64,000 nt of DNA from Cryomorphaceae bacterium (GCA_017798125.1 CP059070.1:1550001-1614000), one strand, 5' to 3'. Positions 37,625 to 51,100 are shown, counted from the stretch's first letter. A program made the numbers and translations. The notes: generated by a model not told the origin, from the sequence alone.

Positions 37625-37654
37625 TTGACTGAATTTAAAAAGGTTGTATATTTG
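37625..37654 (+). promoter_or_regulatory. Promoter of rpsU
   Basis: TTG at 37625-37627 and TATATTTG at 37647-37654 with a 19-nt spacer. Confidence 0.7.
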
Positions 37655-37674
37655 CAGCCCTAAAATTCAGATAA

Positions 37675-37682
37675 TAAAGGAG
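37675..37682 (+). promoter_or_regulatory. Strong Shine-Dalgarno sequence of rpsU
   Basis: TAAAGGAG ends 8 nt before the rpsU ATG. Almost no other gene in the window has such a site, as expected for Bacteroidota, where the anti-SD of 16S rRNA is normally masked with the help of bS21. An SD at the bS21 gene itself fits the autoregulation reported for Flavobacterium, in which ribosomes lacking bS21 preferentially translate rpsU. Confidence 0.75.
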
Positions 37683-37690
37683 CTAGACAT

Positions 37691-37885
37691 ATGATCATTA
37701 TTCCGGTAAAAGATGGAGAGAACATCGATCGTGCGCTGAAACGTTACAAGCGTAAATTCGATCGTACGGGAGCTATGCGCGAATTACGTCGTCGCAAGCA
37801 GTTCACCAAACCCTCCGTTCAGCGTCGTGAGCAGGTACTTAAAGCTGCTTACATCCAGAACTTGCGGGATCAGGAAGAGGCATAA
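37691..37885 (+). CDS. rpsU: 30S ribosomal protein bS21
   Basis: A 64-residue basic ribosomal protein (MIIIPVKDGENIDRALKRYKR-type start, FDRTGAMRELRRRKQF, and KPSVQRREQVLKAAYIQ). bS21 sits near the 3' end of 16S rRNA, and in Bacteroidota it helps hide the anti-Shine-Dalgarno sequence. The gene has its own promoter, an exceptional SD site and a terminator. The arginine codons are mostly CGT, in contrast to tuf 2 kb downstream. Confidence 0.96.
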   Translation: MIIIPVKDGENIDRALKRYKRKFDRTGAMRELRRRKQFTKPSVQRREQVLKAAYIQNLRDQEEA

Positions 37886-37911
37886 GTCAAATCCTCCAAA
37901 ACGATATTGTC

Positions 37912-37939
37912 AGCCCGTCCATTTGGACGGGCTTTTTTT
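37912..37939 (+). terminator. Rho-independent terminator of rpsU
   Basis: AGCCCGTCC / GGACGGGCT perfect stem with an ATTT loop, then T run. Confidence 0.88.
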
Positions 37940-37952
37940 ATCTTGTCTGGAG

Positions 37953-38840
37953 ATGAACCCAGAAGCATTTTACGACTACCTCACCCACGAACGGCGTTAT
38001 AGTCTTCACACCGTGAAGGCCTATCAAACCGATTTAACGCAGTTTACCGATTTCTTGCAGCTCATCTATGAGGTGGGGGACTTACGCGAAGTACGAGCGC
38101 CCATGGTGCGCTCCTGGATCGTGACCTTGATGAACGAAGACTACGAGCCGAGAAGTGTACAACGGAAAGCGACTTCATTAAAGACCTATTACAAGTTCTT
38201 ACTCCGCGAGGGTGTCATTCGCGTCAATCCTACAGCTCAGCTTCAAACACCAAAAGTGCGCAAGCGCCTACCAATGGTTGTTCCGGAAGAGGATATGGGG
38301 CACTTGCTGGATCAACGGTACTTTGAAGAGGGCTTCGAAGGAACCCGGGACCGTCTTATCATATTACTCCTGTATCATACGGGTATGCGGCGGGCTGAAC
38401 TGATCGGACTCCTCGAGCGCAATGTCGATGTTGGACGAGGACAGTTAAAGGTTCTCGGGAAGCGAAACAAGGAGCGTATTATTCCCATACAAACGGAATT
38501 AGGTGAAGCTCTGTCGGCATATCGGAGGGAGCGCGAGGACTTACATCGGGCCGTTGAGCCCCCCGAATTACTGGTAACCAAGAAGGGCAAAAAACTATAT
38601 CCGAAGCTTGTCTATCGGGTGGTTAATCGCTACCTTAGTTATGTTAGCAGTGTAGAAAAGAAGAGTCCTCACGTGTTGCGCCACAGTTTCGCAACGCACC
38701 TTCTAAATGCCGGGGCGGAACTCAGCGCCATTAAGGAACTTCTAGGGCACGCTAACCTTTCGGCCACCCAGGTGTATACACACCACTCGGTGGACCAGTT
38801 AAAAAAGGTGTACAACCAGGCCCATCCACGGGGCCATTAA
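37953..38840 (+). CDS. xerC: Tyrosine recombinase XerC/XerD family
   Basis: A 295-residue site-specific recombinase, probably one of the pair that resolves chromosome dimers at dif. The N-terminal SAM-like core-binding domain (FYDYLTHERRYSLHTVKAYQ) precedes the catalytic domain, with R146 (HTGMRRAEL), K170 (LGKRNKE), H240 and R243 (SPHVLRHSFATHLL), H266 (LGHANLS) and the nucleophile Y275 (TQVYTHH). The ATG at 37953 is chosen. A longer frame from 37827 would run through the end of rpsU and its terminator. Which Xer it is cannot be told from one gene alone; in this position Bacteroidota annotations usually say XerC. Confidence 0.9.
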   Translation: MNPEAFYDYLTHERRYSLHTVKAYQTDLTQFTDFLQLIYEVGDLREVRAPMVRSWIVTLMNEDYEPRSVQRKATSLKTYYKFLLREGVIRVNPTAQLQTPKVRKRLPMVVPEEDMGHLLDQRYFEEGFEGTRDRLIILLLYHTGMRRAELIGLLERNVDVGRGQLKVLGKRNKERIIPIQTELGEALSAYRREREDLHRAVEPPELLVTKKGKKLYPKLVYRVVNRYLSYVSSVEKKSPHVLRHSFATHLLNAGAELSAIKELLGHANLSATQVYTHHSVDQLKKVYNQAHPRGH

Positions 38841-38851
38841 ATTTCAAGCAC

Positions 38852-39274
38852 ATGAACGTACGCACTCAATCCGTGAATTTCAATGCGGAGCCAAAATTGC
38901 TTGCCTTCGTTGAAAACAAACTTCAGAAGTTGGATCAGTTCTACGACCAAATCGTTGATGCCGAAGTCTACCTCCGAGTGGAGAACGTGACTGATGGTGT
39001 GAATAAGCTGGCGGAGGTTCGGGTGAACATCCCCGGGAATGATTTGATCGCGAAGAAACAGTGCAAGAGTTTTGAAGAGGCGATCGATCAGAGTGTGGAC
39101 GTGTTGAAGCGTCAATTAAACAAGCGCAAAGAACGCGTTCGCGGCGTCTGGAAGATAGACGGGAATTTTTTTGAATTCCCGTTGTTTCAATTCTATATCT
39201 TTTTATACATTTGCAGTCCCTTTAGAAATGGGGCTGCATTTTTTTATGCAAACGCCATAGATAACGGGGTTTAG
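38852..39274 (+). CDS. hpf: Ribosome hibernation-promoting factor HPF/RaiA (with aberrant C-terminal tail)
   Basis: The first 100 residues are a short HPF: VRTQSVNFNAEPKLLAFVENK, YDQIVDAEVYLRV, NKLAEVRVNIPG and KQCKSFEEAIDQSVDVLKRQL. This factor binds the 30S decoding centre in stationary phase. Homologues end soon after KRKERVR. Here the frame runs on for about 40 hydrophobic residues across a perfect hairpin (39159-39182) and the tRNA promoter, which looks wrong. A one-base shift would give a TAG at 39156-39158. The tail is therefore probably due to a sequence error at the left edge of the error-rich block. Confidence 0.85.
   Translation: MNVRTQSVNFNAEPKLLAFVENKLQKLDQFYDQIVDAEVYLRVENVTDGVNKLAEVRVNIPGNDLIAKKQCKSFEEAIDQSVDVLKRQLNKRKERVRGVWKIDGNFFEFPLFQFYIFLYICSPFRNGAAFFYANAIDNGV
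39159..39182 (+). terminator. Hairpin at the end of hpf, terminator-like
   Basis: ACGGGAATT / AATTCCCGT, nine perfect pairs with a six-base loop. No long T run follows, so it may be an attenuator or RNA-stability element rather than a classical terminator. Confidence 0.45.
39182..39213 (+). promoter_or_regulatory. Promoter of the tRNA-tuf cluster
   Basis: TTG at 39182-39184 and TACATTTG at 39206-39213, 21-nt spacer, in front of the four tRNA genes. Confidence 0.6.
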
Positions 39275-39276
39275 AA

Positions 39277-39349
39277 GCCGATGTAGCTCAGTTGGTAGAG
39301 CAGCTGATTTGTAATCAGCCGGTCGGCGGTTCGAGTCCGTTCACTGGCT
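39277..39349 (+). tRNA. tRNA-Thr (TGT)
   Basis: A cloverleaf with anticodon loop TTTGTAA. D-arm GCTCAGTTGGTAGAGC and anticodon stem GCTGA/TCAGC are good. The T-arm (GGCGG/CCGTT) needs two G-T pairs and the acceptor has an A-C mismatch, which may reflect sequence errors. Confidence 0.85.
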
Positions 39350-39354
39350 CGGAT

Positions 39355-39436
39355 GGGGAGATACTCAAGCGGTCAACGAGGACAGACTGTAAATCTGTTG
39401 GCTACGCCTTCGTAGGTTCGAATCCTGCTCTCCCCA
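39355..39436 (+). tRNA. tRNA-Tyr (GTA)
   Basis: A class II tRNA with long variable arm. Acceptor GGGGAGA pairs with TCTCCCC, anticodon loop CTGTAAA, T-arm GTAGG-TTCGAAT-CCTGC. The CCA end is encoded (39437-39439). Confidence 0.92.
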
Positions 39437-39483
39437 CCAGTTTTGGTGGTTGGGCAGTAGCGCAACTAACAAAATATTAATAA

Positions 39484-39556
39484 GCGGGAGTAGCTCAGTT
39501 GGTAGAGCGTCAGCCTTCCAAGCTGAATGTCGCCGGTTCGACCCCGGTCTCCCGCT
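39484..39556 (+). tRNA. tRNA-Gly (TCC)
   Basis: Acceptor GCGGGAG / CTCCCGC, anticodon loop CTTCCAA, T-loop TTCGACC. Confidence 0.93.
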
Positions 39557-39609
39557 CAACAAGACGGTCTTAGGAAACTGAGGCCGTTTGTCGGTCTTTC
39601 TTTAGAGAA

Positions 39610-39681
39610 GCCGATGTAGCTCAGTGGTAGAGCGCTTCCTTGGTAAGGAAGAGGTCACGGGTTCAACTCCCGTCATTGGCT
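39610..39681 (+). tRNA. tRNA-Thr (GGT)
   Basis: Acceptor GCCGATG / CATTGGC, anticodon loop TTGGTAA, T-arm ACGGG-TTCAACT-CCCGT. Confidence 0.93.
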
Positions 39682-39739
39682 CGAGGAAAGTTTAAAATTT
39701 TATACATAAACACAATTATCAAATTAATACTCGACTAAA

Positions 39740-40932
39740 ATGGCAAAAGAGAATTTCGAGCGGACCAAACCCCACGTGAACATTGGGACTATTGGTCACG
39801 TGGATCATGGTAAAACGACTCTTACTGCTGCAATTTCTACAGTACTTTCTGGTGCAGGTCTTGCAGAGAAAAGAGACTTTGATACTATTGATAACGCTCC
39901 TGAGGAGAAAGAAAGAGGTATCACCATTAACACATCGCACATTGAGTACGAAACTCAGAACCGTCACTACGCACACGTTGACTGTCCAGGTCACGCGGAT
40001 TACGTAAAGAACATGGTTACTGGTGCTGCTCAGATGGACGGTGCTATTCTGGTTGTTGCTGCAACAGATGGTCCTATGCCACAGACTCGTGAGCACATCC
40101 TCTAGGCTCGCCAGGTAGGTGTTCCAAGAATGGTTGTATTCATGAACAAAGTGGACATGGTTGATGATGCAGAGCTTTTGAGCTAGTTGAAATGGAATCC
40201 GTGATCTACTTTCTTTCTACGATTCCCATGGAGATGATTTGCCAGTTATTCAAGGTTCTGCCCTTGGTGGTTTGAACGGAGAAGAGAAATGGGTTGGATC
40301 TAGTTCAACGAAGTTAATGAAAGCTGTTGATACTTGGCACATTCCAGCTTCCAGAAAGAGACATTGACAAGGCCTTCTTGATGCCGGTTGAAGACGTGTT
40401 CTCAATTACTGGTCGTGGTACTGTTGCCACTGGTAGAATTGAAACAGGTGTTATCAACTCTGGTGAGGAAGTTGACATCCTTGGAATGGGAGATGAGAAA
40501 TTGTCTTCTACATGTACTGGTGTTGAGATGTTCCGTAAGATCCTCGATAGAGGTGAAGCTGGAGATAACGTTGGTCTTCTTTTGAGAGGTATCGAAAAAA
40601 CCGATATCAGAAGAGGAATGGTAATCTGTAAGCCAGGTTCTGTAACTCCACACACTAAATTCAAAGCTGAGGTTTACATCCTTAAGAAAGAAGAAGGTGG
40701 ACGTCACACTCCATTCCACAACCAGTACCGTCCACAGTTCTACCTAAGAACGACCGACGTTACTGGTGAGATCATTCTTGAAGAAGGTCGTGAAATGGTA
40801 ATGCCTGGTGACAACGTTTCTATCCAAGTAGATCTTATCGTTCCGGTTGCTATCAACCAAGGATTAAGATTTGCGATCCGTGAGGGTGGTAGAACTGTTG
40901 GAGCAGGACAGGTGACTGAGATTATAGAGTAA
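39740..40932 (+). CDS. tuf: Elongation factor Tu, frameshifted in this sequence
   Basis: EF-Tu carries aminoacyl-tRNA to the ribosome. The first 122 residues are intact: GHVDHGKT (P-loop), the switch region [26 protein letters not shown]. The expected HILLARQVG then appears with a TAG where deletion of a C and gain of a G would restore CTC-CTA-GCT. After [13 protein letters not shown] there are further shifts (a missing G near 40186, a missing A near 40197, changes around 40225-40350). From about 40350 the frame is clean to the end ([26 protein letters not shown]). Overall length matches a 395-residue EF-Tu, so only small errors are involved. Arg codons are often AGA, unlike the host-style CGT of rpsU. 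Confidence 0.9.
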
Positions 40933-40961
40933 TCTCTATAGAGTATAATTTGATGGTGAAA

Positions 40962-40989
40962 GGGCCACGCCGAAAGGCGTGGGCCTTTT
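40962..40989 (+). terminator. Terminator after tuf
   Basis: GGCCACGCC-GAAA-GGCGTGGGCC followed by TTTT, 30 nt after the tuf stop and before tRNA-Trp. Confidence 0.75.
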
Positions 40990-41027
40990 ACTTGTAATAT
41001 AGAGGCGGGTTTTGAGCCCCTTGAAAT

Positions 41028-41100
41028 ACGGGTGTAGCTCAATTGGTAGAGCGACGGTCTCCAAAACCGTAGGCTGTGGGTTCGATTCCTACCACCCGTG
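41028..41100 (+). tRNA. tRNA-Trp (CCA)
   Basis: Acceptor ACGGGTG / CACCCGT, anticodon loop CTCCAAA, T-arm TGTGG-TTCGATT-CCTAC. Its position between tuf and secE is standard in Bacteroidota. Confidence 0.93.
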
Positions 41101-41117
41101 CAAATTGAAGAGTACAG

Positions 41118-41320
41118 ATGTCAAAATTTAGAACCTACTTAGAAGACACAGTAGACGAATTCGTCAACAAAGTTTCCTGGCCAACTTGGGAGGAATTCAA
41201 AGCAGTTCGGTTTCGTTGGTCGCCTCGAGTTCTCATTGCCCTTGTTGTTTGGGTCGATGGACTTCATTCGGTTTAGCAAGGCATGTTTTGGAAAGTTTTT
41301 CCTACAGCATCTTTGGATAA
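41118..41320 (+). CDS. secE: Preprotein translocase subunit SecE, frameshifted in this sequence
   Basis: A short single-helix subunit that clamps SecY. The start MSKFRTYLEDTVDEFVNKVSWPTWEE is typical. The frame breaks after AVR, but the continuation in another frame restores a membrane helix (IALVVWV, then DF) and an ending like SFYSIFG with TAA at 41318. About 67 residues are expected. It is followed by nusG after 10 nt, the usual pair. Confidence 0.8.
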
Positions 41321-41330
41321 AGATTAGAGG

Positions 41331-41895
41331 ATGGCTGAGATAGATAGAAAATGGTATGTAGTCCGCGCCATCAGCGGACAGGAGAAAAAGTGAAGGAACT
41401 GATCGAGTCTGGAGTGGCGACTAGGAATGCAAGACTTGGTCACCGCAGTTTTGGTCCTCATCCCTACGGAAAAGGTATTACCAGATCCGAAACGGGAAGA
41501 AGGTTTCAAAGAGCGGAGCTTCTTTCCTGGATACGTGCTGGTTAGAGGCCCATCTGGTCGGTGAAGTTGAGCATACGTTATTAAAGGAATATCATAAGTC
41601 ATTGGCTTTTTGGGTGGAAGAGAAGGAGGACCCAGTGCCGCTTCGCGAGACAAGTTGAGGTGAACCGAGATACTTGGGTAAGGTTGGATGAGTTGGCGGA
41701 GAGTGATGAGGAGATCAACATTCCATTCATCGTCGGTGAGTCGATAAAAGTTATCGACGGTCCGTTCAACGGATTCACCGGTATCATTGAAGACATCAAT
41801 GAAGAGAAGAAGAAGCTTAAAGTTATGGTGAAGATCTTTGGACGTAAAGACACCGCTGGAACTGAGCTACATGCAGGTTGAAAAAGAAGTTAATT
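41331..41895 (+). CDS. nusG: Transcription termination/antitermination factor NusG, frameshifted in this sequence
   Basis: NusG binds RNA polymerase and links it to Rho or the ribosome. Its start MAEIDRKWYVVRAISGQEKK is clear, then a lost base gives a TGA. Later segments in other frames show the NGN and KOW regions, ending with FIVGESIKVIDGPFNGFTGI, EEKKKLKVMVKIFGRK and, one frame over, TPLELSYMQVEKEV. The exact stop is lost; a one-base gain after the final GTT would create TAA. The end coordinate is approximate. Confidence 0.78.
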
Positions 41896-41964
41896 CATTT
41901 GAATCAGTAGGAGCTCAACTAGCACAAGCAAAGTTGGGCGTTTGCACTACTAAATTTTATATAG

Positions 41965-42404
41965 ATGGCAAAAGAAGTAGATGGCTTAATTAAGCTACAG
42001 ATTAGAGGGGAGCAGCCAATCCTTCGCCACCTGTTGGTCCGGCACTTGGTGCCAAGGGGTGAATATCATGGAATTCTGTAAGCAATTCAATGGTAGAACC
42101 CAGGACAAAGCAGGGAAGGTGTTACCGGTGGTTATCACGGTTTATAAGACAAGTCGTTCGAGTTTATCATCAAAACTCCTCCGGTTGCTGTTCAACTATT
42201 GGAAGCAGCCAAGATCAAAAAAGGTTCTCCAGAATCCAACAGACAGAAAGTGGCCAAGATTTCGTGGGACCAGGTTAAGACGATTGCAGAAGACAAGATG
42301 CAGGATTTGAACGCATTTCAAGTTGAAAGCTGCCATGCGTATGGTTGCTGGAACAGCAAGAAGCATGGGTGTTAACGTAAAGGGACCCTTCCGTTTCAAT
42401 ATAG
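41965..42404 (+). CDS. rplK: 50S ribosomal protein uL11, frameshifted in this sequence
   Basis: L11 forms the GTPase-associated centre with 23S rRNA. It begins [15 protein letters not shown], then needs frame changes to give the proline-rich loop ([19 protein letters not shown]). [19 protein letters not shown] and, in another frame, [20 protein letters not shown] and [19 protein letters not shown] are recognisable. The end [12 protein letters not shown] is followed by a doubtful stop near 42404. Confidence 0.78.
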
Positions 42405-42410
42405 AGTGTC

Positions 42411-43117
42411 ATGGCGAAATTATCGAAAAGAGCAGAAAAGCAGCACTAGAGCATATGTCAGGAGAAAGTACGACCTACACGTTGAAGCTTCTTCAGGATT
42501 GATCAAACAAATTAGCTACCACTAAGTTCGATGCTTCAGTAGATCTGAGCGGTTCAGACTAGGTGTTGATCCACGAAAGGCCAACCAGATGGTTCGTGGT
42601 GTTGTGACCCTTCCACATGGAACAGGAAAGAACGTATCAGTCCTTGGCATTGTACAGATAAAGAAGCTGAAGCAAAGGAGGCAGGAGCAGATTATGCTGG
42701 ATTGGATGAGTTCATTGAAAAATCAAGAAGGCGGTTGGACCGACGTGGACGTCATCATCACCATGCCTCCAGTAATGGGTAAAGTTGGTGCCTAGGTCGT
42801 ATTCCGGACCACGTGGTTTGATGCCAAACCCAAAGACCGGAACGGTTACTATGGACATTGGGAAGGCAGTTCAAGTGATGTTAAGTCCGGAAAGATCGAC
42901 TTCAAAGTGGATAAATACGGCATAGTTCACGCTTCCATGGCTAAAGCCTCGTTTGACGCTAAGAAGATTGAAGATAATGCGAACGAACTATTACAAACAC
43001 TGGTTGAAACTCAAGCCAACAGCGGCTAAGGGAACTTACATGTGAAAAGCATTTACCTGAGAGTACAATGAGCCCCAGCGTTAGCGGTTGATCCAAAATC
43101 AATCAGCGGCGGGCTGA
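42411..43117 (+). CDS. rplA: 50S ribosomal protein uL1, frameshifted in this sequence
   Basis: L1 forms the mobile L1 stalk and often represses its own operon. The pieces read [11 protein letters not shown], then in shifted frames [90 protein letters not shown] and a tail with [15 protein letters not shown] in split frames. At least five shifts are needed. The stop position is approximate. Confidence 0.78.
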
Positions 43118-43132
43118 ATAATCAGTATTCAG

Positions 43133-43662
43133 ATGACTAAAGAAGAAAAAAATCAGATCATTGAGGATTAGCCCAGACGCTCAACAGATAACTGAAGAAC
43201 ATCTACCTAACGCGATACGTCTGGATTGGATGTAGATGCAAGCCAACAACTTGAGACGCTCTTTGCTTTAATCAACAAAGTGAGCTTGAGCGTTGTGAAG
43301 AATACTTTGCTGAGAAAGGCAATGGACAAAGTTGAAGGCAAGGATTTCTCTGAGTTGTATGATCTGTTAACAGGCCCTACGGCATTGATGATTTCCGATA
43401 CTGGAAATGCACCAGCCAAACTCATCAAGGATTTTAGAAAGAAAAGTGATAAGCCAATTATCAAAGGGCCTTCGTTGAAGAAGCAATCTACATTGGCGGT
43501 GATCAGTTGGAACCCTTGCCAATCATGAAGAGTCGAAGGATGAGCTATCGGAGACATGTTCTGGTACTTCTTCAATCGCCGCGAAAACTGTTATCTCTGG
43601 ACTTCAGTCTGGAAAGAGCACGATCTGGACTGCTTAAAGCTCTTGAAGAAAGAGCGCAATAA
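43133..43662 (+). CDS. rplJ: 50S ribosomal protein uL10, frameshifted in this sequence
   Basis: L10 is the base of the L7/L12 stalk. It starts MTKEEKNQIIED, breaks, and continues GLDVDASQQLETL, KVSLSVVKNTLLRKAMDKVE, SELYDLLTGPTALMISDTGN and KLIKDFRKKSDKPIIKG. After another shift it ends VISGLQSGKSTI and LLKALEERAQ with TAA at 43660. The length agrees with about 175 residues. Confidence 0.8.
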
Positions 43663-43708
43663 ATGTGGTTACGCACCTTATACAATATAAACTTTAAAAC
43701 ACATTAAA

Positions 43709-44094
43709 ATGGCAGATATCAAAAAATTGGGCGACGAGCTTGTAAACCTTACCGTGAAGGAAGTAAGCGAGTTGGCCGATTACTTGAAGGACGAATACGG
43801 TATCGAACGCAGCTGCTGCTGCAGTAGCTGTTGCTGCTGGCCCTGGTGGTGGCGGTGGAGATGCCGGAGGTGGTGAAGAGAAGTCTGAGTTTGACGTAAT
43901 TCTCAAAGCTGCCGGAGGTTCCAAACTAGCTGTAGTTAAACTTGTAAAAGAGCTAACTGGTCTGGGACTGAAAGAAGCTAAAAATGGTTGATGGTGCGAC
44001 GCTCCATGCTATCAAAGAAGGTGTACCTAAGGATGAGGCTGAAGCCCTCAAGACTCAGCTTGAAGAAGCTGGTGCTGAGGTTGAGCTGAAGTAA
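43709..44094 (+). CDS. rplL: 50S ribosomal protein bL12 (L7/L12), frameshifted in this sequence
   Basis: L7/L12 recruits translational GTPases. The N-terminal dimerisation domain [20 protein letters not shown] is intact. A shift near 43806 turns the Ala/Gly hinge into a Cys/Trp run; one base more gives the expected [14 protein letters not shown]. The C-terminal domain then reads [20 protein letters not shown] and, after another shift near 43984, [20 protein letters not shown], ending EVELK. About 127 residues are expected. Confidence 0.85.
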
Positions 44095-44225
44095 GCATCG
44101 CAAGCTTTGCCACGCCCAGTGCGTGGTTTAAGGTTTTATAAGGAGACATTTTTTAGTAACAACCATTAGGGGTTAACCACTTGTTTACAAGGGTTTATCG
44201 CTCTTTCTTCAATTAACCAATTGCT

Positions 44226-48062
<3,837 letters not shown>

Positions 48063-48074
48063 TTGAAGTTGCCC

Positions 48075-48090
48075 ATCGCGCCGTAGGCGC
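48075..48090 (-). repeat. Dispersed hairpin repeat, copy 10 (leader of rpoC)
   Basis: On the minus strand GCGCC-TAC-GGCGC-GAT, 30 nt before the rpoC ATG. It is the only copy near the error-rich block and shows that host-type sequence has resumed by here. Confidence 0.7.
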
Positions 48091-48119
48091 AGAAAAGCGA
48101 CTTTATTATCATCTTTATC

Positions 48120-51100
48120 ATGGCGATGAGAACAGAGAATAAACCCAAGAGTTCAACTTTTCAGCGATTACGATCAGTCTTTCAGCCCGGAGAAAATCCT
48201 GGAAGATTCGTGGGGAGAAGTGCTGAAGCCAGAAACGATCAACTACCGGACGCATAAGCCGGAGCGTGATGGTCTTTTCTGCGAGCGGATCTTCGGACCG
48301 GTCAAAGATTACGAATGCCACTGTGGTAAGTACAAGCGTATTCGCTACAAGGGAATTATCTGTGATCGATGCGGTGTGGAGGTAACCGAAAAGAAAGTAC
48401 GTCGTGAGCGTATGGGGCACATCAATTTGGTGGTACCTGTAGCGCACATCTGGTACTTCAAATCGCTGCCAAACAAAATCGGATACTTGCTCGGATTGCC
48501 GACCAAGAAACTCGATATGATCATTTACTACGAGCGTTACGTCGTTATTCAAGCGGGTATCGCACAGAATGTGGATGGCGAGCCATTGCAGGTAATGGAT
48601 TTCTTGACCGAGGAAGAGTACCTCGATATCTTGGATACTATTCCAGCAGAGAACCAGTATTTGGATGATGCAGATCCGAACAAATTCATCGCCAAGATGG
48701 GTGCGGATGCACTTCACGATTTGTTGAAGAACATCGATTTATTGGCCTTGTCTAGTGAATTGCGTCACAAAGCAAACACAGAGACTTCACAGCAACGTAA
48801 GAACGAGGCTTTGAAGCGTTTGCAAGTAGTGGAAGCATTCCGCGACGCGAATAACCGTATGGAGAACAATCCTGAGTGGATGATTATGAAGGTTGTTCCT
48901 GTAATTCCACCAGATCTTCGCCCATTGGTACCGCTAGATGGTGGACGTTTCGCGACCTCTGACTTGAATGACTTGTACCGTCGTGTGATCATCCGTAACA
49001 ACCGCTTGAAGCGCTTGTTGGAGATCAAAGCACCTGAGGTGATCTTGCGTAACGAGAAGCGTATGCTTCAGGAGTCTGTAGACAGCTTGTTTGACAATAC
49101 GCGTAAAGCCAGCGCTGTGAAAACGCAGAGCAACCGTGCTTTGAAATCGTTGTCGGACAGCTTGAAGGGTAAGCAAGGACGTTTCCGTCAAAACCTCTTG
49201 GGTAAGCGTGTTGACTATTCAGCTCGTTCGGTAATCGTCGTTGGACCAGAATTGAAGTTGTACGAATGTGGTCTTCCTAAGGGAATGGCTGCTGAGCTGT
49301 ACAAGCCTTTTATCATCCGTAAGCTTATCGAGCGCGGAATCGTTAAAACGGTGAAGTCTGCGAAGAAGATTATTGACCGTCGTGATCCGGTCGTTTGGGA
49401 TATTTTGGAGAACGTATTGAAAGGACACCCAGTTCTCTTGAACCGGGCCCCAACGCTTCACCGCTTGGGTATTCAAGCTTTCCAGCCCAAATTGATTGAG
49501 GGTAAAGCGATTCAGTTGCACCCACTCGTGTGTACGGCCTTCAACGCTGACTTTGACGGTGACCAGATGGCGGTTCACTTGCCTTTGGGTAATGAAGCGA
49601 TTCTGGAAGCACAACTTTTGATGTTGGCCTCTCACAACATTTTGAACCCTGCGAATGGTGCTCCTATTGCGGTACCTTCTCAGGATATGGTCTTGGGTCT
49701 GTACTACATGACTAAGATCCGTAAGAGTTCTAAGAATGAAGTGGTTCGCGGTGAAGGATTGACCTTCTACTCTCCTGAAGAGGTGAACATTGCATATAAT
49801 GAAGATCGTGTTGACTTGCACGCGTGGATCAAGGTGAAAACCAAAGACTTGGTACACGGTGAAATCAAGGACACCATGATCGAAACTACTGTAGGTCGTG
49901 TCATCTTCAACGAAGCTGTACCACCACAAGTAGGATACATTAACGAAGTATTGACCAAGAAAGCGCTTCGCGGAATTATTGCTCGCGTATTGAAGCACAC
50001 GAGTTTGCCCGAGGCTGCGGCCTTCTTGGACGACATTAAGCAGTTGGGATATACCATGGCCTTCCGAGGTGGGTTGTCCTTCAACTTGGGTGATGTAATT
50101 ATCCCAGAGGAAAAAGAGGAAATGGTGAAGAGTGCGATCGATCAGATCGAAGGAATCACCGGAAACTACAACATGGGATTGATCACCAATAACGAACGTT
50201 ACAACCAGGTGATCGATGTTTGGACGAACACCAACGCGCGCTTGACTGAGCGTGTGATGGAGCGTTTGACTACAGACAACCAAGGATTCAACAGTATCTT
50301 TATGATGTTGGATTCTGGAGCACGTGGTTCTAAAGAGCAGATTCGTCAGCTTTCTGGAATGCGTGGTTTGATGGCCAAGCCGCAAAAATCTGGTAGCTCA
50401 GGTGGTGAGATTATCGAGAACCCGATTCTTTCAAACTTTAAGGAAGGTCTTTCGATTCTCGAGTACTTTATCTCTACCCACGGTGCACGTAAGGGTCTTG
50501 CGGATACGGCTTTGAAAACGGCTGACGCGGGTTACTTGACACGTCGTTTGGTGGATGTTGCCCAGGATGTCATCATTTCTGAAGTGGACTGCGGTACACT
50601 CCGCGGGTTGAATACAACGGCATTGCGCAAGAACGAGGAGATTGTAGAAAGCCTCTACGATCGTATCGTTGGACGTAACTCTTTGGTTGATGTGTATCAC
50701 CCAGATACAGACGAAGTAATCGTCGAAGCGGGTGGATTGATTTCTGAGGATATCGCTGAGGCGATTGACAATGCGGGAATTGAAGCGGTTGAAATCCGTT
50801 CACCATTGACTTGTGAGTCCAGCAAGGGTATCTGTGCGAAGTGTTACGGACGTAACTTGGCTACAAACTCAACCGTTCAAATGGGAGAGTCAGTTGGAGT
50901 TATCGCGGCACAATCCATTGGTGAGCCTGGAACACAGTTGACGCTGCGTACCTTCCACGTTGGGGGTACGGCTTCGAACATCGCCGAAGAATCAACGATG
51001 ATGGCGAAGTTTGAAGGAGTCATCGAATTTGACGAATTGCGTACGGTTGAAGGGGCCAAAGATCCTGTTACAGGAGAGCCAGACAACATCGTTATCGGTC

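Noticed and set aside
37827-37952. Longer N-terminus for XerC
   Set aside because: It would overlap the end of rpsU and translate through its terminator; XerC homologues begin at the ATG at 37953.
40106-40326. Reading the tuf fragments as two real small proteins or as a tuf pseudogene
   Set aside because: The fragments join into one normal-length EF-Tu with small base errors, in a segment where neighbouring essential genes are damaged in the same way.
40962-40989. Member of the dispersed hairpin family
   Set aside because: The stem is longer, the loop is GAAA, there is no GAT tail, and a T run follows; it is a terminator.
49219-50385. 388-codon open frame on the minus strand
   Set aside because: It is the antisense shadow of the highly conserved rpoC; the translation is Ser/His/Arg-rich with no family features.
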